Of a DNA stretch of 64,000 nt, positions 34,670 through 47,500 are shown one piece after another. The stretch spans positions 417,501 to 481,500 of the forward strand of contig JAQFVV010012574.1 of assembly GCA_028023455.1 (NCBI GenBank), read 5' to 3'. This stretch comes from Epiperipatus broadwayi (lineage: Eukaryota; Onychophora; Udeonychophora; Euonychophora; Peripatidae). The first letter of the stretch is position 1, and every line of letters starts with the position of its first letter. The position numbers were made by a program, and so were the translations under genes. The notes beneath the pieces were generated by a model. It was not told where the DNA came from, ran no database searches, and worked only from the letters and a program-made list of their open reading frames with translations.

Positions 34670-37395
34670 CATTTTAGAAGAACATCATTCTGAATTTTAA
34701 AGACATACCAACATTTCACAAGATTATACACAAATTATACAAACTAAAGTTAAAATAAAATTTAATTTAAATTTTGATAGATTAATAGTAAAATGTCCAC
34801 ATCTGTAGATGGGTTGATGATGGTGTATAAGGTGAAATAGAGAAAACATCAAAATTCATTAGAAAATAATAAAAAAAAGTGAAAAGATAATATTACTTAT
34901 GTATTAAGAAGACCAAAGATTATGACAATAGGATTATCATAAGATTTTAAAATTTTATAAGAAGATTATAAATGTGGTTAATCATTTTTGTCTTTTTAGA
35001 TTCTTCACCGATAATGCATTGAACTCAAGAGAAACATTAAGCTAATACCATGTAAAAAAATGAAAATAAGAATTCTTCAAAATATATGCTTTATAGCTAT
35101 TTATAGATATGTAAAATTGAACAGTAAAAAAAAAATGAAAAGAAAAGTGTCAATACTTTTAAGTTAAAGTATTGATGAAAGCTTTTGAAATAGTATGGAA
35201 AGTAAAAAACATCAAGAAATTGATAGTTGGTCAAAATAGACTTGAACTTAAAGAAGAAATAACCAATTTGAAATTTGTCAGACTTTAATAACTGAGATCA
35301 TAAAACAAACTAGATCATTAAAAGAGTGTATAATATTTAATGAAAAAAGAATGAAATGTATCACAAATGTAATGGATGGATTGCAATTTTTCAATAATGA
35401 GTGTTCCTTTGAGCGACAGTGAAGAATAAAAGGCATTATTCACAAAATTGGTCAACTACCAGTTGATGGAACTTTTTAAAAATGATTTTCCTTCCCTATT
35501 TTACTCTCTAGCCAAAAATAACTAAATATCCGTATATTACCAATTGCTAGGTTGTTTATAAATTAGCTATCTGGAAGAAAAATAAAATTGGCTTAGAAAT
35601 TTTCAGATATCTGAAAACAACTCCAAACTTCATCTGATTCAAATCCCAGAACATTAGTATAGCAAGCTATGCTTTACCAAATACACTATGAATCTCATCA
35701 AGATTATATGTGTGTGTGTGTAGAATTGATTAAATGCTATGTTCGAAGATAGTGTTTATCATGTAATTAAGGCAAGAGAATATATATATATAGTAGTATA
35801 AGAAATTACGTGATCATCATCGCTGGTTTTTATTTTACAAAGCATTTGGTTAGTTTCTTTAACTTATTAAAATTTAAACAGTATTTCAGATCTTTAGTAA
35901 TAACATCAAATTTTATTTTTATCAATGTACAGAATAAATACAAATAAATCTTCATATTTTATTTAAAAAAAATAAAGATGTCTTTCAAGGGCCATGTTCC
36001 AACTATTCTTAAATAACTCCTACCAGCTGCAATCATTTTTAGATTGTTGTAGTAATTAGACTAAACTAAATAGTAGATAATTAGTATTAAAAGTAAGTAG
36101 ATTAATAAATGCTGCTCTACATTTCAAACAAGAACACGCATTATAATTATTCAAATATTTACCAACTTCTTCCAATGGAATGAAAGATTGTCTAGATCTT
36201 TTTTAATAATACAGAGGGGGGAGAAAAATCTATTCATAAAAAACTGGTTTATCATACAAGGAAATAAAATAGTTTATAAATAATTAAAATCATTACAATA
36301 TTCTACAATTTTTGATTTATAGTAAATATTTAATTTTATGCTGTTGTTAAAAGAATAAAATTAATTACATTCTTAATAATTAATATATGTTTACATTTGC
36401 GAATATCATTGTCACTATTAAAAATGACTTCACAATGAGCTTTTCCCCACCTACGAGCTATAGGTTGATGAGTGTAAGACACTCCCCCCTCCCTTACCAG
36501 TAGTGAATGAAGGTTGCATCATATTACAATCGTGTTTTTTTTTATGGTCAGTGTATTGACACTAGTCTGACGAATACAATTTGCTTGGGACTTCCTTCAC
36601 CCTTCGGCTAAAAATAGCTATGTAACCCCGTAATGGTTAGATTATTAAACCACATTTGTATATCTGTAGACTATAAACCGTCTTTAAAATTACCCACATT
36701 TAAATATTCTCCAAGCCTTACAATTAGCAAAAATCATGAACAAAGTTCATTAATATTAACAACATATAATATAAAGTTTGACTAATTGAAGTTTTACAGA
36801 ATTTATTAAGGGCCCGCGCAAACTATATTTAGTTTACAACAAAATATATGAAGGTCAATTTCAAATAATAAAGAATAACGATTAATTAAAATGTAAAATA
36901 TTCTCATTATTTAGAATGCAAATTTAGTGGACGACAATATTTTGTTTATTTTGAATATTATGATTAAAAGTTTGTCCAATTCTATTTTTTCTTGCAGTAG
37001 AATATTTCTCAGCCATTAAAATAAAATTGTTAAACATATTTCTGATTTTCAAATTTAAAAAAAATTTTTTTTAAATATAAATATTTAAAATCAAGCTCTC
37101 CTTAGACTGTGGTTAGTGGAATTATTTCCAGTTATGAGTGTTAATTGCCCAATCAAGAATATGTCATGCTGCTTTATAGGATAGGATATTGGTTCATCAA
37201 AGGCAATGGGAATATTTCTGATACAAACAATCTTTTCGTTTTCCTCTTTTTCTTTTTCACCAGTTTAACTGTGGTGATGTGATTGTATGTTTGTACAACC
37301 ATATTTCTATCCTTTAACTACATATAAAGAATTTCCTTTTTTATTTTTTTTTTTAAAACTAAAGCATTGAGAAATACAAAACCAATGGTAGATAA
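34670..37395. other. No gene recognised; SINE scrap at 35630-35700
   Basis: AT-rich. On the minus strand at 35700-35630 a tRNA-like stretch (tttggtaaagcatagc, then gggatttgaatcag) resembles an A box and B box and is probably an old SINE. (TG)n and (TA)n tracts lie at 35707-35721 and 35780-35790. The region 36430-36640 is less AT-rich and partly matches 33090-33200. Confidence 0.45.
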
Positions 37396-37399
37396 AGGC

Positions 37400-38400
37400 T
37401 TAGTAGTTTGGCAATGCTTAGATATTATCCTTGGTTAGGCAAATGATTTGGTTTGGTACTGGATGTAAGTTAGGATTTTAGCTTCCAATGTCTACATTTA
37501 GGCATCCTATTTAGAGATTTTCCTGCCTATCATGGAAATGAAAGAGGTCTAGAAAATTTGGTCTAAATATAATCTAGCTTACATAATGCCACTAAGATAT
37601 TATGCTTAGTGGATTATTCTTCAAAGTGAAAAAAATATTAGGATTATCAATAATAGTGGTAAGTCAGGAAGCAGTGTTATAAAGAAAATGATTCATGCAA
37701 AGTATGAACTTTACTTGATACAAACTTTTTTCAAGACCAGAATATGAAAGAGCATTACATAGCTGCTCTCAATAAAATTTGTCTATTGGGGGGGGGGGGG
37801 ACAAAAAAGTCTAATAGAACTGATATAAAGTTATGAGTTTTTCTTTGGAAAGACAGGTCAATAAGTGGAAGAAGCATGGTGTGGGATTTTCTGTAAAATC
37901 TAATATTGGTTATTCTTAGAATTCCTCATTGCATTGGTGTTAAAACATGGTTTGCAAAATGATACCATTGCTCATTTTATTAAAGTATATGCCCCAAGAT
38001 TAGATTTTTTTCTTGATGAATAGAATTTTTACAGCAATACTATTAATAAGATTGTCCTTTTTTTTTTTTTAAAGACATTAATGCAAATCAACTTATACAA
38101 ATAACTAGATTTTGTCAAAACTGACATTGTAAATTTAAATGAATTATTAAATAATGTTTGCCAAATACATGAACTGCTTATCACAAACATTCTATTTAGG
38201 CCTGCAAAAGAACATGAATGGATTCATGCTCAAAATAATGAAATTTTAGACTCCAAGGTTAAAATGATAAATTGCATTAAAAATAAGTCTTATTTCAATC
38301 ATATTCACAATAAAATGGATGTTCATTCTTTAGAAGCACTTACTAAATATACAAAATTTTAATAGCTACTAAACACTAAAATTGTTAATTTTAATCTAAA
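37400..38400 (+). pseudogene. Decayed LINE endonuclease region
   Basis: With frameshifts, the plus strand reads KWKKHGVGFSVKSN (about 37865), like the HGVGFAVKN block of AP-type LINE endonucleases. Next comes HFIKVYAPR near 37975 for the conserved ISVYAPT, a decayed DFNA position (KDINANQ), and HEWIHAQNNEILD near 38215 in place of the WxHPRSxHWHxxD segment. A run of G at 37787-37800 interrupts it. No reverse transcriptase follows. It is probably the same broad family as the reverse transcriptase relic at 55870-57300. Confidence 0.55.
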
Positions 38401-38724
38401 GATTGTCATCAAGCTTTAAGCATGGAATCCTCTTAAGGAGTGAATTATGCATACACGCAATTCCTATCAAAAAAAAAAGAAACACTATTATAAAATAAAA
38501 AAATCTTATAATAAATATACAATTATTTCAATGTAAGAGATAACGGCAACAAAAAAAAATTAATGAAAATATTCACCTTAAAAAATACTGATTTATTATT
38601 ATGATACTTTTAAATTTTATTTATTCTAAAACCTCTTTTATAACATCTTTTAAATTTAAATAAAAAAGTTTTAGAAATATGATTTTTTTTACAGTAAAGG
38701 CTTTTTTTATACCTGCACTTCTAT

Positions 38725-38875
38725 ATATAATATATAAGGGGTTTGAACTCAGACTTTCACATGACCCTTAACCTTCCATGCTATCTCATACTGCTGATAC
38801 ACTTGATCACACACATGTCAAAAAGATAAATAATCACCAAATACACACATTTCATGCTAAACCAGCATTCATCAA
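38725..38875 (-). mobile_element. Hammerhead family A repeat, copy 4 (truncated at the ribozyme core)
   Basis: The plus strand carries ggggtttgaactcagactttc, then acttgatcacacacatgtc, and the complement of half a hammerhead, ending abruptly after tcatca at 38874. In ribozyme sense, GAAA (complement of 38850-38853) and stem II AUGCU-GGUUU-AGCAU (five perfect pairs) are present and the core begins UUGAUGA, but all sequence 5' of it, including the stem I strand, is missing. In ribozyme sense, a TAGCATGGAAGG segment followed by GAGTTCAAACC looks like linked A and B boxes. Confidence 0.65.
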
Positions 38876-39216
38876 AGTTTTGGAAAAATTTGAATTATTG
38901 CTTACTTAAAAAAAAGTTTATTTTTCCTTCAAATTAAACAACTTTAACTGTATGTATACAAATATATTTATTACATACTTATAAAATTATTACACATATA
39001 AACTCAATTTCACTAGACTTTACATATTTTTATTAAAGTTGATTACCCATTCTTATTCTTAAGATATTTTATACCCTCATTAAGCCATCAATTCTCATCA
39101 TGTTATGTTAAGTATGATAATTCAATTCTATCATACATTTTTCAAATGTTACGACATCTGAAAATGAACTACAGTTGTTAAATGATTAATAACAACTATT
39201 AATATAAAGTGTATAT

Positions 39217-42190
39217 ATATATTGCAGGCAGAAAGAAGTTACAATTGTTATTATTAAGTATTTATTCAAATGATAAATAAACAGATGGAAAGTCAGTAAC
39301 ATTCACCAATCAGTAAGGTGAATTTATAGTCTTTTTGTTTCTGAGTAATACCAAAAAGTACCAAGGTCTTTCCCCTTAATTGGCTAATAATTTTTTACTA
39401 AAACATCAATTGAGTTTTTTTTAAAGGCATGTTCAATATGTATTTGAATGATCTTTTTAAAAAATATTTATAAACATGACAGACAACACTAAATAATGGT
39501 CCTTAATTTTTAGGAGACTATAAAGTCATTAACAAAGGCAGTGACCAAAAGTAGAAAATGCTAAGAATCTCTTGATTGTAGACTTGGGATATGATGAGTT
39601 TTGATTTAGCTATCTACAGTTGCACATCACTCTCACATGGAGGAAACCAAAAGGTATAGAGACAATTGACTTGAAAAAATAAGTATGCTTTACTACAAAG
39701 TCTTAAATATTGGAAGTGCAAGAGGAATAGGATTTATTATAAATAATAAAGTGGAAAAACAACATTGTGGAGATTAATATACCAGACAGAGAATTGTGAT
39801 GAAGTTATAATGGGTTTTTTGGATATACAAAATTTTTTTAATTAGACCAATATATTGAAATTACCATGGATGATTTTAATGCTAATATTAAAAATTGGCT
39901 GAACATTAAACAATAAAACATATCGTATATAAACATATGGTATATAAAACACCGAAGTGAAGATTACAGAGACTTATAGAATTTGCAGAAAAAGAAAAAT
40001 GATATTTTATGACTTCTTTCTTTGAAAATATGCTAAATAGAAATGGACATCAAAGCATTTAAATAAAAGTACAGCAGAATTAGATTATTTTTTTGAGTAA
40101 CAGAAAATATGTATTTTAAGATTACAATGTTCTTAATAGATTCAATGCAGGAAGTGATTATCAATTAGTGTCATAAAAGATATGTGTTAATGCAAAACTA
40201 GAAAAATGATCACTATTAAGAAAGACAATATTAATAATTGATATTCCTAACTTTTAAAAATACTCAATTTTAAATTAAAATTTAAAATAATCATTTTAAA
40301 ATATCACAGACTTTGAGGATGATCCACATTTGACTGAGATCATTAAAAAAAATGACCGATAAATTTCTAAGACTGGCAATAAAAATAGTTGTATAAAAAA
40401 TAACAATTTACCAGGCAAACTCTCAAGTGATATGAGAATATATGAAAAAATAATAATATGAAAATAGTTGATTCCGATTTACTGAGAAAAATTGTATATA
40501 TGGAGTTCTGTAAAATAGTATGAAAAAGAGTTAATAAAGATATAATAAAATATATTTGTGAATTGGCAAAGAAAACTATAGTTAAGAATAAAAGTTTCTA
40601 AAGTATAAAACAATAAATTGATATTTAAAAAAAGTTGTTTCAATAATAATAAAAAGAAAAAAGAAATGGAACTATAACTAAAAAGAGTAGCAATATCATG
40701 AAATGTGTGAACAAGTTCTAAAAAAAATAAATAATAATAATAATAAAATAAAAATAAAGTAAACCACTATAACTATTACATTTTCTGAATTGCCAAGTAT
40801 TTTAAATGGAGAGATAAGGCATGCAATCAAATCTATAAAAAAAGAAAATGTTATAGGAAATGATGGAATTATTATTGAAAACTTAAAAAAAGCAGATGAA
40901 AAATAGAAAAAATGTTAACGATGTAGAGATTAGCATTAATAGTAGTTAGAGCAACATAAACGGAGACTTATCTGAAAACAATTGGCTAATAAACAAAAGA
41001 AAAGCTGAATGAGCAGTGATTGCAAGGTTGAACTTTTATAAAATACAATCATCACATAGGAAAGATGCAGAGACAATTTTTTTTTTTTTTAGAAATTGGA
41101 GGACAATCTTGATAACTACTTTTGTAACAAGGTATCACTCATAAACATTTGTAACAATAATTGAGTCATTACATTAATAAAAAAAAAAAAAATAGAAAAA
41201 ATGTTGGTAAAATTATATACCAAATGTCTAAATGATAAAATATACCAGATGATTGGAAGAAAGCAACAGCAATATTTTAAAAAGATAGTAAAAAAAATAT
41301 TAGAAATTACAGACCCATCAGTTCTATATAAAATTTTTACCAAGATAATTATAACTCATCTATAATGAACTTTGAACTCAAGCCAAACAAATGAACAAAC
41401 TAGATATAAAAGTGGTTTTAGTATAAATAAATCACATCCATGTGTTGAGAAAAGTAGGATAATATGAATTAGCATTATGCTTTCAATTTATAGATTATAA
41501 AAAGATATTTGAATCTAAAAACATTTCCATGAGATGAATGCTTTAGATCATTAAATATAGATTTAGGATATTATTATATTCTAAAAAATATTTATCAAAA
41601 TTTAACAACCTGATATAGATTATATGTTGATATTTTAATATGAGTATGGATGTACAAAAGAGTGATTCTATATCTTTAATACTTTTTATAAAAGTTTTGC
41701 AAGGATTTTATACATTAAAATGAGAAACTAAGAGAATAGAAATACTTAGACCTTATTTAATAGATTTTGAAGCATGAGATGAACATTTTTGAAAATAAGA
41801 TTTCAGTGTTGAATTCAGAAAATGTTACAAAAAATATTAAATGAAAATAAAAAAGATTAAAGATAAATACTAGAAAGAGTAAAGGATTGCTTAGTAAATT
41901 TTTGCAGAAAAGGAAAATAAAGACTGATAATCATGACTTAGACAACATTAGAAGCAACAAATGTGTTGAGAAAATTATTGATATAGATAAAAATACAATT
42001 AGTAAAATTATTTATACTAGAATGTAATGGTTTTTTTTTTTTTAAAATAACATTTTAAAATTGAAATATGCCTATTATATATTAGAATAGAAATGTTTTT
42101 AACAGATATGCCTTATCACTTCTTACTTACAGATCTGAGATCTAGAGACTTAACAGAAGAATAATAGACAGATTTCTAACTACTCAACAA
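39217..42190 (+). pseudogene. Decayed RTE LINE, copy 2
   Basis: It is collinear with the intact RTE at 44576-47867. 5' UTR-like segments align around 39350-39560 (acaaaggcagtgacc versus accaaggcagcggttgg). Then come endonuclease pieces (atgatttttaatgctaat near 39874 for the GDFNA box; gattatcaattagtgtca for SDHQLV), reverse transcriptase pieces (acagacccatcagttc for YRPIS near 41310; ttatagattataaaaagata for VDYEKA near 41490), and the tail at about 42130-42190. Many stops are present. A foreign insertion occupies 40917-41190. Confidence 0.85.
40902..41205 (+). mobile_element. Retroposed insertion nested in the RTE relic, with 15-bp target-site duplication
   Basis: Exact copies of aatagaaaaaatgtt (40902-40916 and 41191-41205) flank a 274-bp segment that ends in ttaataaaaaaaaaaaaa, a polyadenylation-signal-like AATAAA merging with an A tail. 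The intact RTE has this target sequence only once, so the boundaries are certain. The insert has no coding frame. Its first bases, aacgatgtagagattagcat, resemble the conserved U6 snRNA segment AACGATACAGAGA then TTAGCAT, but the rest does not look like U6. The source is unknown; a SINE, a retroposed transcript or a U6 chimera are all possible. Confidence 0.85.
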
Positions 42191-42340
42191 AGTAAATAAA
42201 ATTATATACACAACTTTTCACTTCTTGTTCTTTTTAAACTATAGCTCCAACATAATAAATATATAAAATATACATTCTTCCTTTTTCTTTTTAAGACTTG
42301 TTTATTCAATATTTTACTATAATTTTATTTTTCCATCATA

Positions 42341-42845
42341 ACAACGTTTCAACTATATTCTGTAGTCATTATCAAAAAATAAAAAACATAAAAATAATAA
42401 CACAAATAAATAAAATATTAATACATCACAAATATATATAATATTCAAATAAAACCACAATATTATTACATCCACAAATATAATTATTTATCTCCTTCCC
42501 TATATTTAACTATTTCTTTTAAAATACCTTTATAATCTAATATTCTTCTTATATAATTTTATTATCTATTCTCTAAATCTTTACCCATTAACATTTGATT
42601 CCTTTTAATACCTTTTTATTTCTATATTATTTTATTTTTTTAATCTTTATTTATTAACATTCTATTTAATACTGATTTATACTGATCAATATATGCTTCC
42701 TCTTTTTATTTTATTTTTATTCTCTTTTTATTCTCTTTTTAAATTTTTTAACACATTCCAATGGCCTTATATCAAAATTTTCATGTTTAAATTCCTTTTT
42801 ATGAATACAGATAGCAGATTTTTTATCATATAAATGCTGCCTTAA
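42341..42845 (-). pseudogene. Possible Penelope-like (GIY-YIG endonuclease) relic with a hammerhead-like terminal hairpin
   Basis: On the minus strand from 42845, translation gives LRQHLYDKKSAICIHKKEF and then KHENFDIRPLECVKKFKKRIKRE (shown in two pieces). It resembles the R-x2-HL, SAI-x2-H, H-x-F and R-x-RE spacing at the end of GIY-YIG domains in Penelope-like elements. About 450 bp further along the same strand is tgataatgacta-cagaata-tagttgaaacg (42375-42341), a TGATGAAG-helix-GAAAC type hairpin like that of the 17.6 kb palindrome. Decay is heavy and there is no reverse transcriptase nearby, so the assignment is tentative; another retroelement tail is possible. Confidence 0.35.
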
Positions 42846-42929
42846 TCAACAAAGTATAGAAAATGTATGATGACAATAACAAAAGGGAATAAAAAGTAAA
42901 ATAAGTGTAGCAAACAAATAGGTGTTATT

Positions 42930-43110
42930 GAAATTATTGAAATAATTAAATGACTAAAATACAGTTGATCTGGATGTATTGCTGAAAGATAAGAAAGTCT
43001 TAAATTGCATCTGTAAGATTGTAAAAAATTAGAATGAGACTTATGAGCTAGATGTATGAAATAAGAAAAGACACTGACATGATGTAGAGAAGAATGCATC
43101 AGAGAACTGA
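42930..43110 (+). pseudogene. Decayed LINE C-terminal tail
   Basis: With stops the plus strand reads LKYS-SGCIAER, then LKLHL-DCKKLE, then KTLT-CREECIREL. This follows the LKWSWAGHIARR ... RWMDEIRK ... W-R-A-DR pattern seen at residues 922-985 of the intact RTE. It may be a detached piece of the RTE relic ending at 42190 or a separate insertion. Confidence 0.4.
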
Positions 43111-43114
43111 ATTA

Positions 43115-44560
43115 AGTTTGAAAAAAATTTCATATAACAGTGAATAGATAATTGCTGAAAATGATAATAATTATTTAAATAAATTAGATTGAAAAATTAG
43201 CAAAAAATTTTCAAGAGCTGTTATATCAATATAGGACTAAAAGTAACGATTAATAAGAGACATACTTAGATGATGATTAGAGAAATATAATAAAGCCAAG
43301 TCAAATTATAAAAAACTTTTCCAAAAGCAGGCAGAGAGTCTATCATAATCTCATTCTAAGAAAAAGTCTTATATGAAGCAACGATTTTGAAAATTAAAAG
43401 AGAGATAGAGGAATTATGAAGGACATGGTTCAAGAGATTGTATTAGCTAAGAAAAAGAGTGGTAAAAAGAAATTGATAGAAAAGGTAACTATATGGAAGT
43501 TAACATAGTATGATTGTAAAACTAAAATCTAAAAGAATTTCAATTGTTTAGTTATTTTACATGCTAAAAACATATATATTATTATTTGAATATTTTATCT
43601 AATGTGTATTCTGAAATTGATAGAGTATATTACTGATGATTCATCTTTATCATCAAATTATATTTGAATTATTTTTTTAAATTTCAATTATACTTTTTAT
43701 TTATTGAATTTTTCTTTAATTTCTGAAGCTAAAATTTAAAAAAATGAGATTCACTGCACGAAATTGAGAAAAAAAAGTGTAAATCTCTAGTCAGTTGCTC
43801 AGGAGGTCATATAAAATTCGTTCAAGAACAAAGAGATGGCTGAGAAAAAGAGTTCCATTTTTCTAAACAAATTGAAATTATTGTTTGTTTGTTTTTTAAA
43901 AATAAAACAACTGATTTAAAAAGAATTACAGAATAAAAAATACATTGTTGTTACATTTTTATCAATTATTGGATGATTTAATTAATTTTGATAATTTCGT
44001 TCAATATTAATCGCAAATATTCTTAAGAAATTTCTTCTTTTTTAAAAAATATTAACTATTTTTTATTAAAGCGTTTTCCTATCTCTAATAGAGGGTCTTA
44101 TCCATTTAGGAAAATAATAGTTTACTCACGAATTTGAAAACCTGTTTGATATATATTTTAAACTTATCACTTGATAAGTTATGTATGAATTACTAACCAG
44201 AAGTAGATTAAGAATTTTGTTTCTTGTGTTAATAAAATATTTTGCTTATCTATTCAAGCTGAATACAATAAGTCATTTACAGATTTAAGTCATGTTTTTA
44301 TAATGAAATCATAACTAATGTGTGTAAATATATATATGAGTTTTCGACAGAATCTGATATCTGATTTGTTGTTAATTTGAAGTAAAACTTTATTTTACAA
44401 GTATTTAAATTAAATTTGAGTTCTATTTACGGAAAAGTATGGGGGGGGGGGTACGATAACAATATGTGAGAATTGTTTAACTCACTTTGTAAAACAGAGA
44501 TAGCAACATTTTTAATTTTATGTCCCAAAAATAAACAGATAACTTTTACAAATAAACATC
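43115..44560. other. No gene recognised
   Basis: AT-rich, with a G run at 44441-44451. This is the insertion site context for the RTE that follows. Confidence 0.5.
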
Positions 44561-44564
44561 CATA

Positions 44565-47500
44565 TGTACATATTGGCTGCAGAAAGGAGTTTGCTATTAA
44601 CTGAAAGGAGACCCTTTGATTCCTCTTGGAGGCCTTAAAGGAACCGAGCAGGGCAAATTCCTAATGTCCACTCCATACGTTCTTGTCGTTGCAGCTGTTA
44701 TTACTATATGTTTATTCATATAGTATACGAACATGGATGGGCTGCTCACCAACAGGCATTAGCCAGTGTGGTGGGTTTATTGGCTTTTTACCTCTGAGTT
44801 TAAGATCAAGAAACACCATGGTCTTTCTTCTCAGTGCCTGATAAGGCAGAATGAATGTTTGTGTAAATGATAAAGATTTTTCCCAATTATACAATTATAC
44901 AGACAAAAATAAAGCATGGCCCTTAATCCCAGGAGGCTGTAAAGTCACCAACCAAGGCAGCGGTTGGTGGCCGAAGGTGGAGGGTGCTAAGAATATCCTG
45001 GAGGCGGACCCAGGCTGCCATTTGATGATGACTTTTTATTTAGGTACTTACAACTGCAGATCACTTTCAAGTGAAGGAAGATTGCAAGAATTAGAAGAAG
45101 AACTCTCTTATATTAAATGGGATATTATTGGACTTTGTGAAGTTAGAAGAAAAGGTGAAGAGACAATTGATTTAAAAAGTGGACATATGCTCTATTATAA
45201 AGGCACAAATATTGGAAATACAAGTGGAGTAGGATTCATTATAAATAAAAAGTGGAAGAACAATATTGTGGAGATTGATGGTGTATCAGACAGAGTGGCA
45301 AGATTAGTTATACAACTTAATAGCAGATATCAAATGCAGATAATTCAGGTTTATGCCCCAACAAGTTCTCACAGTGAAGTAGTAGAAGATTTTTATATGG
45401 ATGTACAAAAGGCTTTTGATCAGAGTAAACAACATTTTAAAATTGTTATGGGAGATTTTAATGCTAGAATTGGTAAACAAATGAAAGATGAAAGTGTTGT
45501 AGGTAATTTTGGTTATGGTAATAGAAATGAGAGAGGACATAGACTTGTGGAGTTTGCAGAGAAGGAAAAACTTTATATTATGAATTCTTTTTTTGAGAAA
45601 AATGTTAGAAGGAAATGGACATGGAAGCATCCAAATGAAGGTACAGCAGAATTGGATTATATTTTGACTAACAGGAAATACATATTTCAAGATTGTAATG
45701 TTCTTAATAAATTTAACACAGGAAGTGATCATCAATTAGTAAGGGGTAAGATACATGTTAATGTAAAACTAGAAAGACAAAAATTATTAAGAAAAACTAT
45801 ATTTACAGTTGATATTCCTAATCTTCAGAAACATTCTAATGAATTTAAATTAGAACTTACAAATCGGTTTCAAGTATTAGTAGATTTTGAACATGATTCA
45901 GATTTGAATGAAATTAATATGAAAATAACTGATACACTTTTAAAAACTGCAACAAAGATAGCTGGTAGAAAAAAGCAGCAATTGACTAATAAAATTTCTA
46001 CTGAGACTAGAGAACTTATGAAGAAAAGAAGGAATATGAAGATATGCAAGAATGATGCATTAAAAAGAATTGAATATCTCAAATTTTGTAAAATGATGCG
46101 GAAAAGAGTTGAAAATGATATAAGAAAGTATAACTGTGAACTAGCAAGAAAAGCTGTAGAAGAAAATAAAAGTCTTAAGAATGTAAAACAACATTTTGGT
46201 ATTGGTAGGAAATTTATATCTGCAATAAGGAAAAAAGATGGAATTATTACTAAAAAGAGGGATGACATTATGAAATTGGTAGAAGATTTTTATCAAGAAT
46301 TATATAGTAATATAGAACAAGTACCTCCTATATCTATTACATCTTCCGAATTGCCCAGAATTTTAAATGAAGAAGTGAGAAATGCAATTAAATGTATGAA
46401 AAAAGGAAAGGCTCCAGGTAATGATGGAATTATAATTGATATATTAAAAGAAGCAGGTGAAGAAACAGAAAAAATATTAGCAAAGTTATATACCAAATGT
46501 CTAAATGATAAAGATGTACCGGATGATTGGAAGAATGCAGTAATAATATTAATATTTAAAAAAGGTGATAAAGAAGATATTAGAAATTACAGACCTATCA
46601 GCCTTTTATCAGTTTTATATAAAATTTTTACCAAGATAATTACAACTCGTCTACAGAGAACCTTGGATTTTCACCAACCAAGAGAACAAACTGAATTTAA
46701 AAGTGGTTTTAGTACAGTAGATCATATTCAAGTATTGAGAGAAGTTATAGAAAGGACAAATGAATATGAGTTGTCATTATGTTTTGGATTTGTAGATTAT
46801 GAAAAGGCATTTGATTCTATAAACATTTCTTCAGTGATTAAAGCATTGGATCATCAAGGTATAGATCCAGGATATTGTCATATTTTAAAGAATATTTATA
46901 AAAATGCAACAGCAACAATTAGATTACATAATGATCCTGGGAAAGTCAACATTGAGAAAGGTGTAAGACAAGGTGACTCCATATCTCCAAAACTTTTTAC
47001 AGCAGTGCTGCAAGAAGTATTTTGTGGATTAAAATGGGAAACTAAAGGAGTGAAAGTAAATGGAGATTATTTAAGTCATTTAGATTTCGCAGATGATGTA
47101 GTTGTTTTTGCAAATAATGCTTCCAAGCTGCAGGAAATGTTGCAGGAGTTATCAGATGAAAGTAGGAAAGTAGGACTAAAGATAAATGTTAAAAAGACTA
47201 AAGTAATGTTTAATCGATTTGCTCCAAATATGAAAATAAAGATTGATTATGATGAATTAGAAGAAGTTAAGAGTTACAAATACCTTGGTCAGATTATTAA
47301 TACAGATGGAAACATAATAGAGGAAATTAATCATAGAATTAAACTTGGTTGGAGTGCTTTTGGTAGAAATAACTTGATATTAAAAGGAAATATGCCTATG
47401 TGTTTGAAAAGAAAGGTTTTTAACAAATGTGTTTTACCAGTTCTTACTTATGGATCTGAGACTTGGACACTTAATAGAAGATCAATACAGAGACTTCAGA

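Noticed and set aside
44841-44850. An earlier start or separate ORF1 for the RTE
   Set aside because: No open frame precedes the long ORF in the short 5' UTR; none is expected in RTE elements.
45304-46496. Minus-strand open frames of 143, 132 and 67 codons
   Set aside because: They are antisense shadows of the RTE polyprotein frame.
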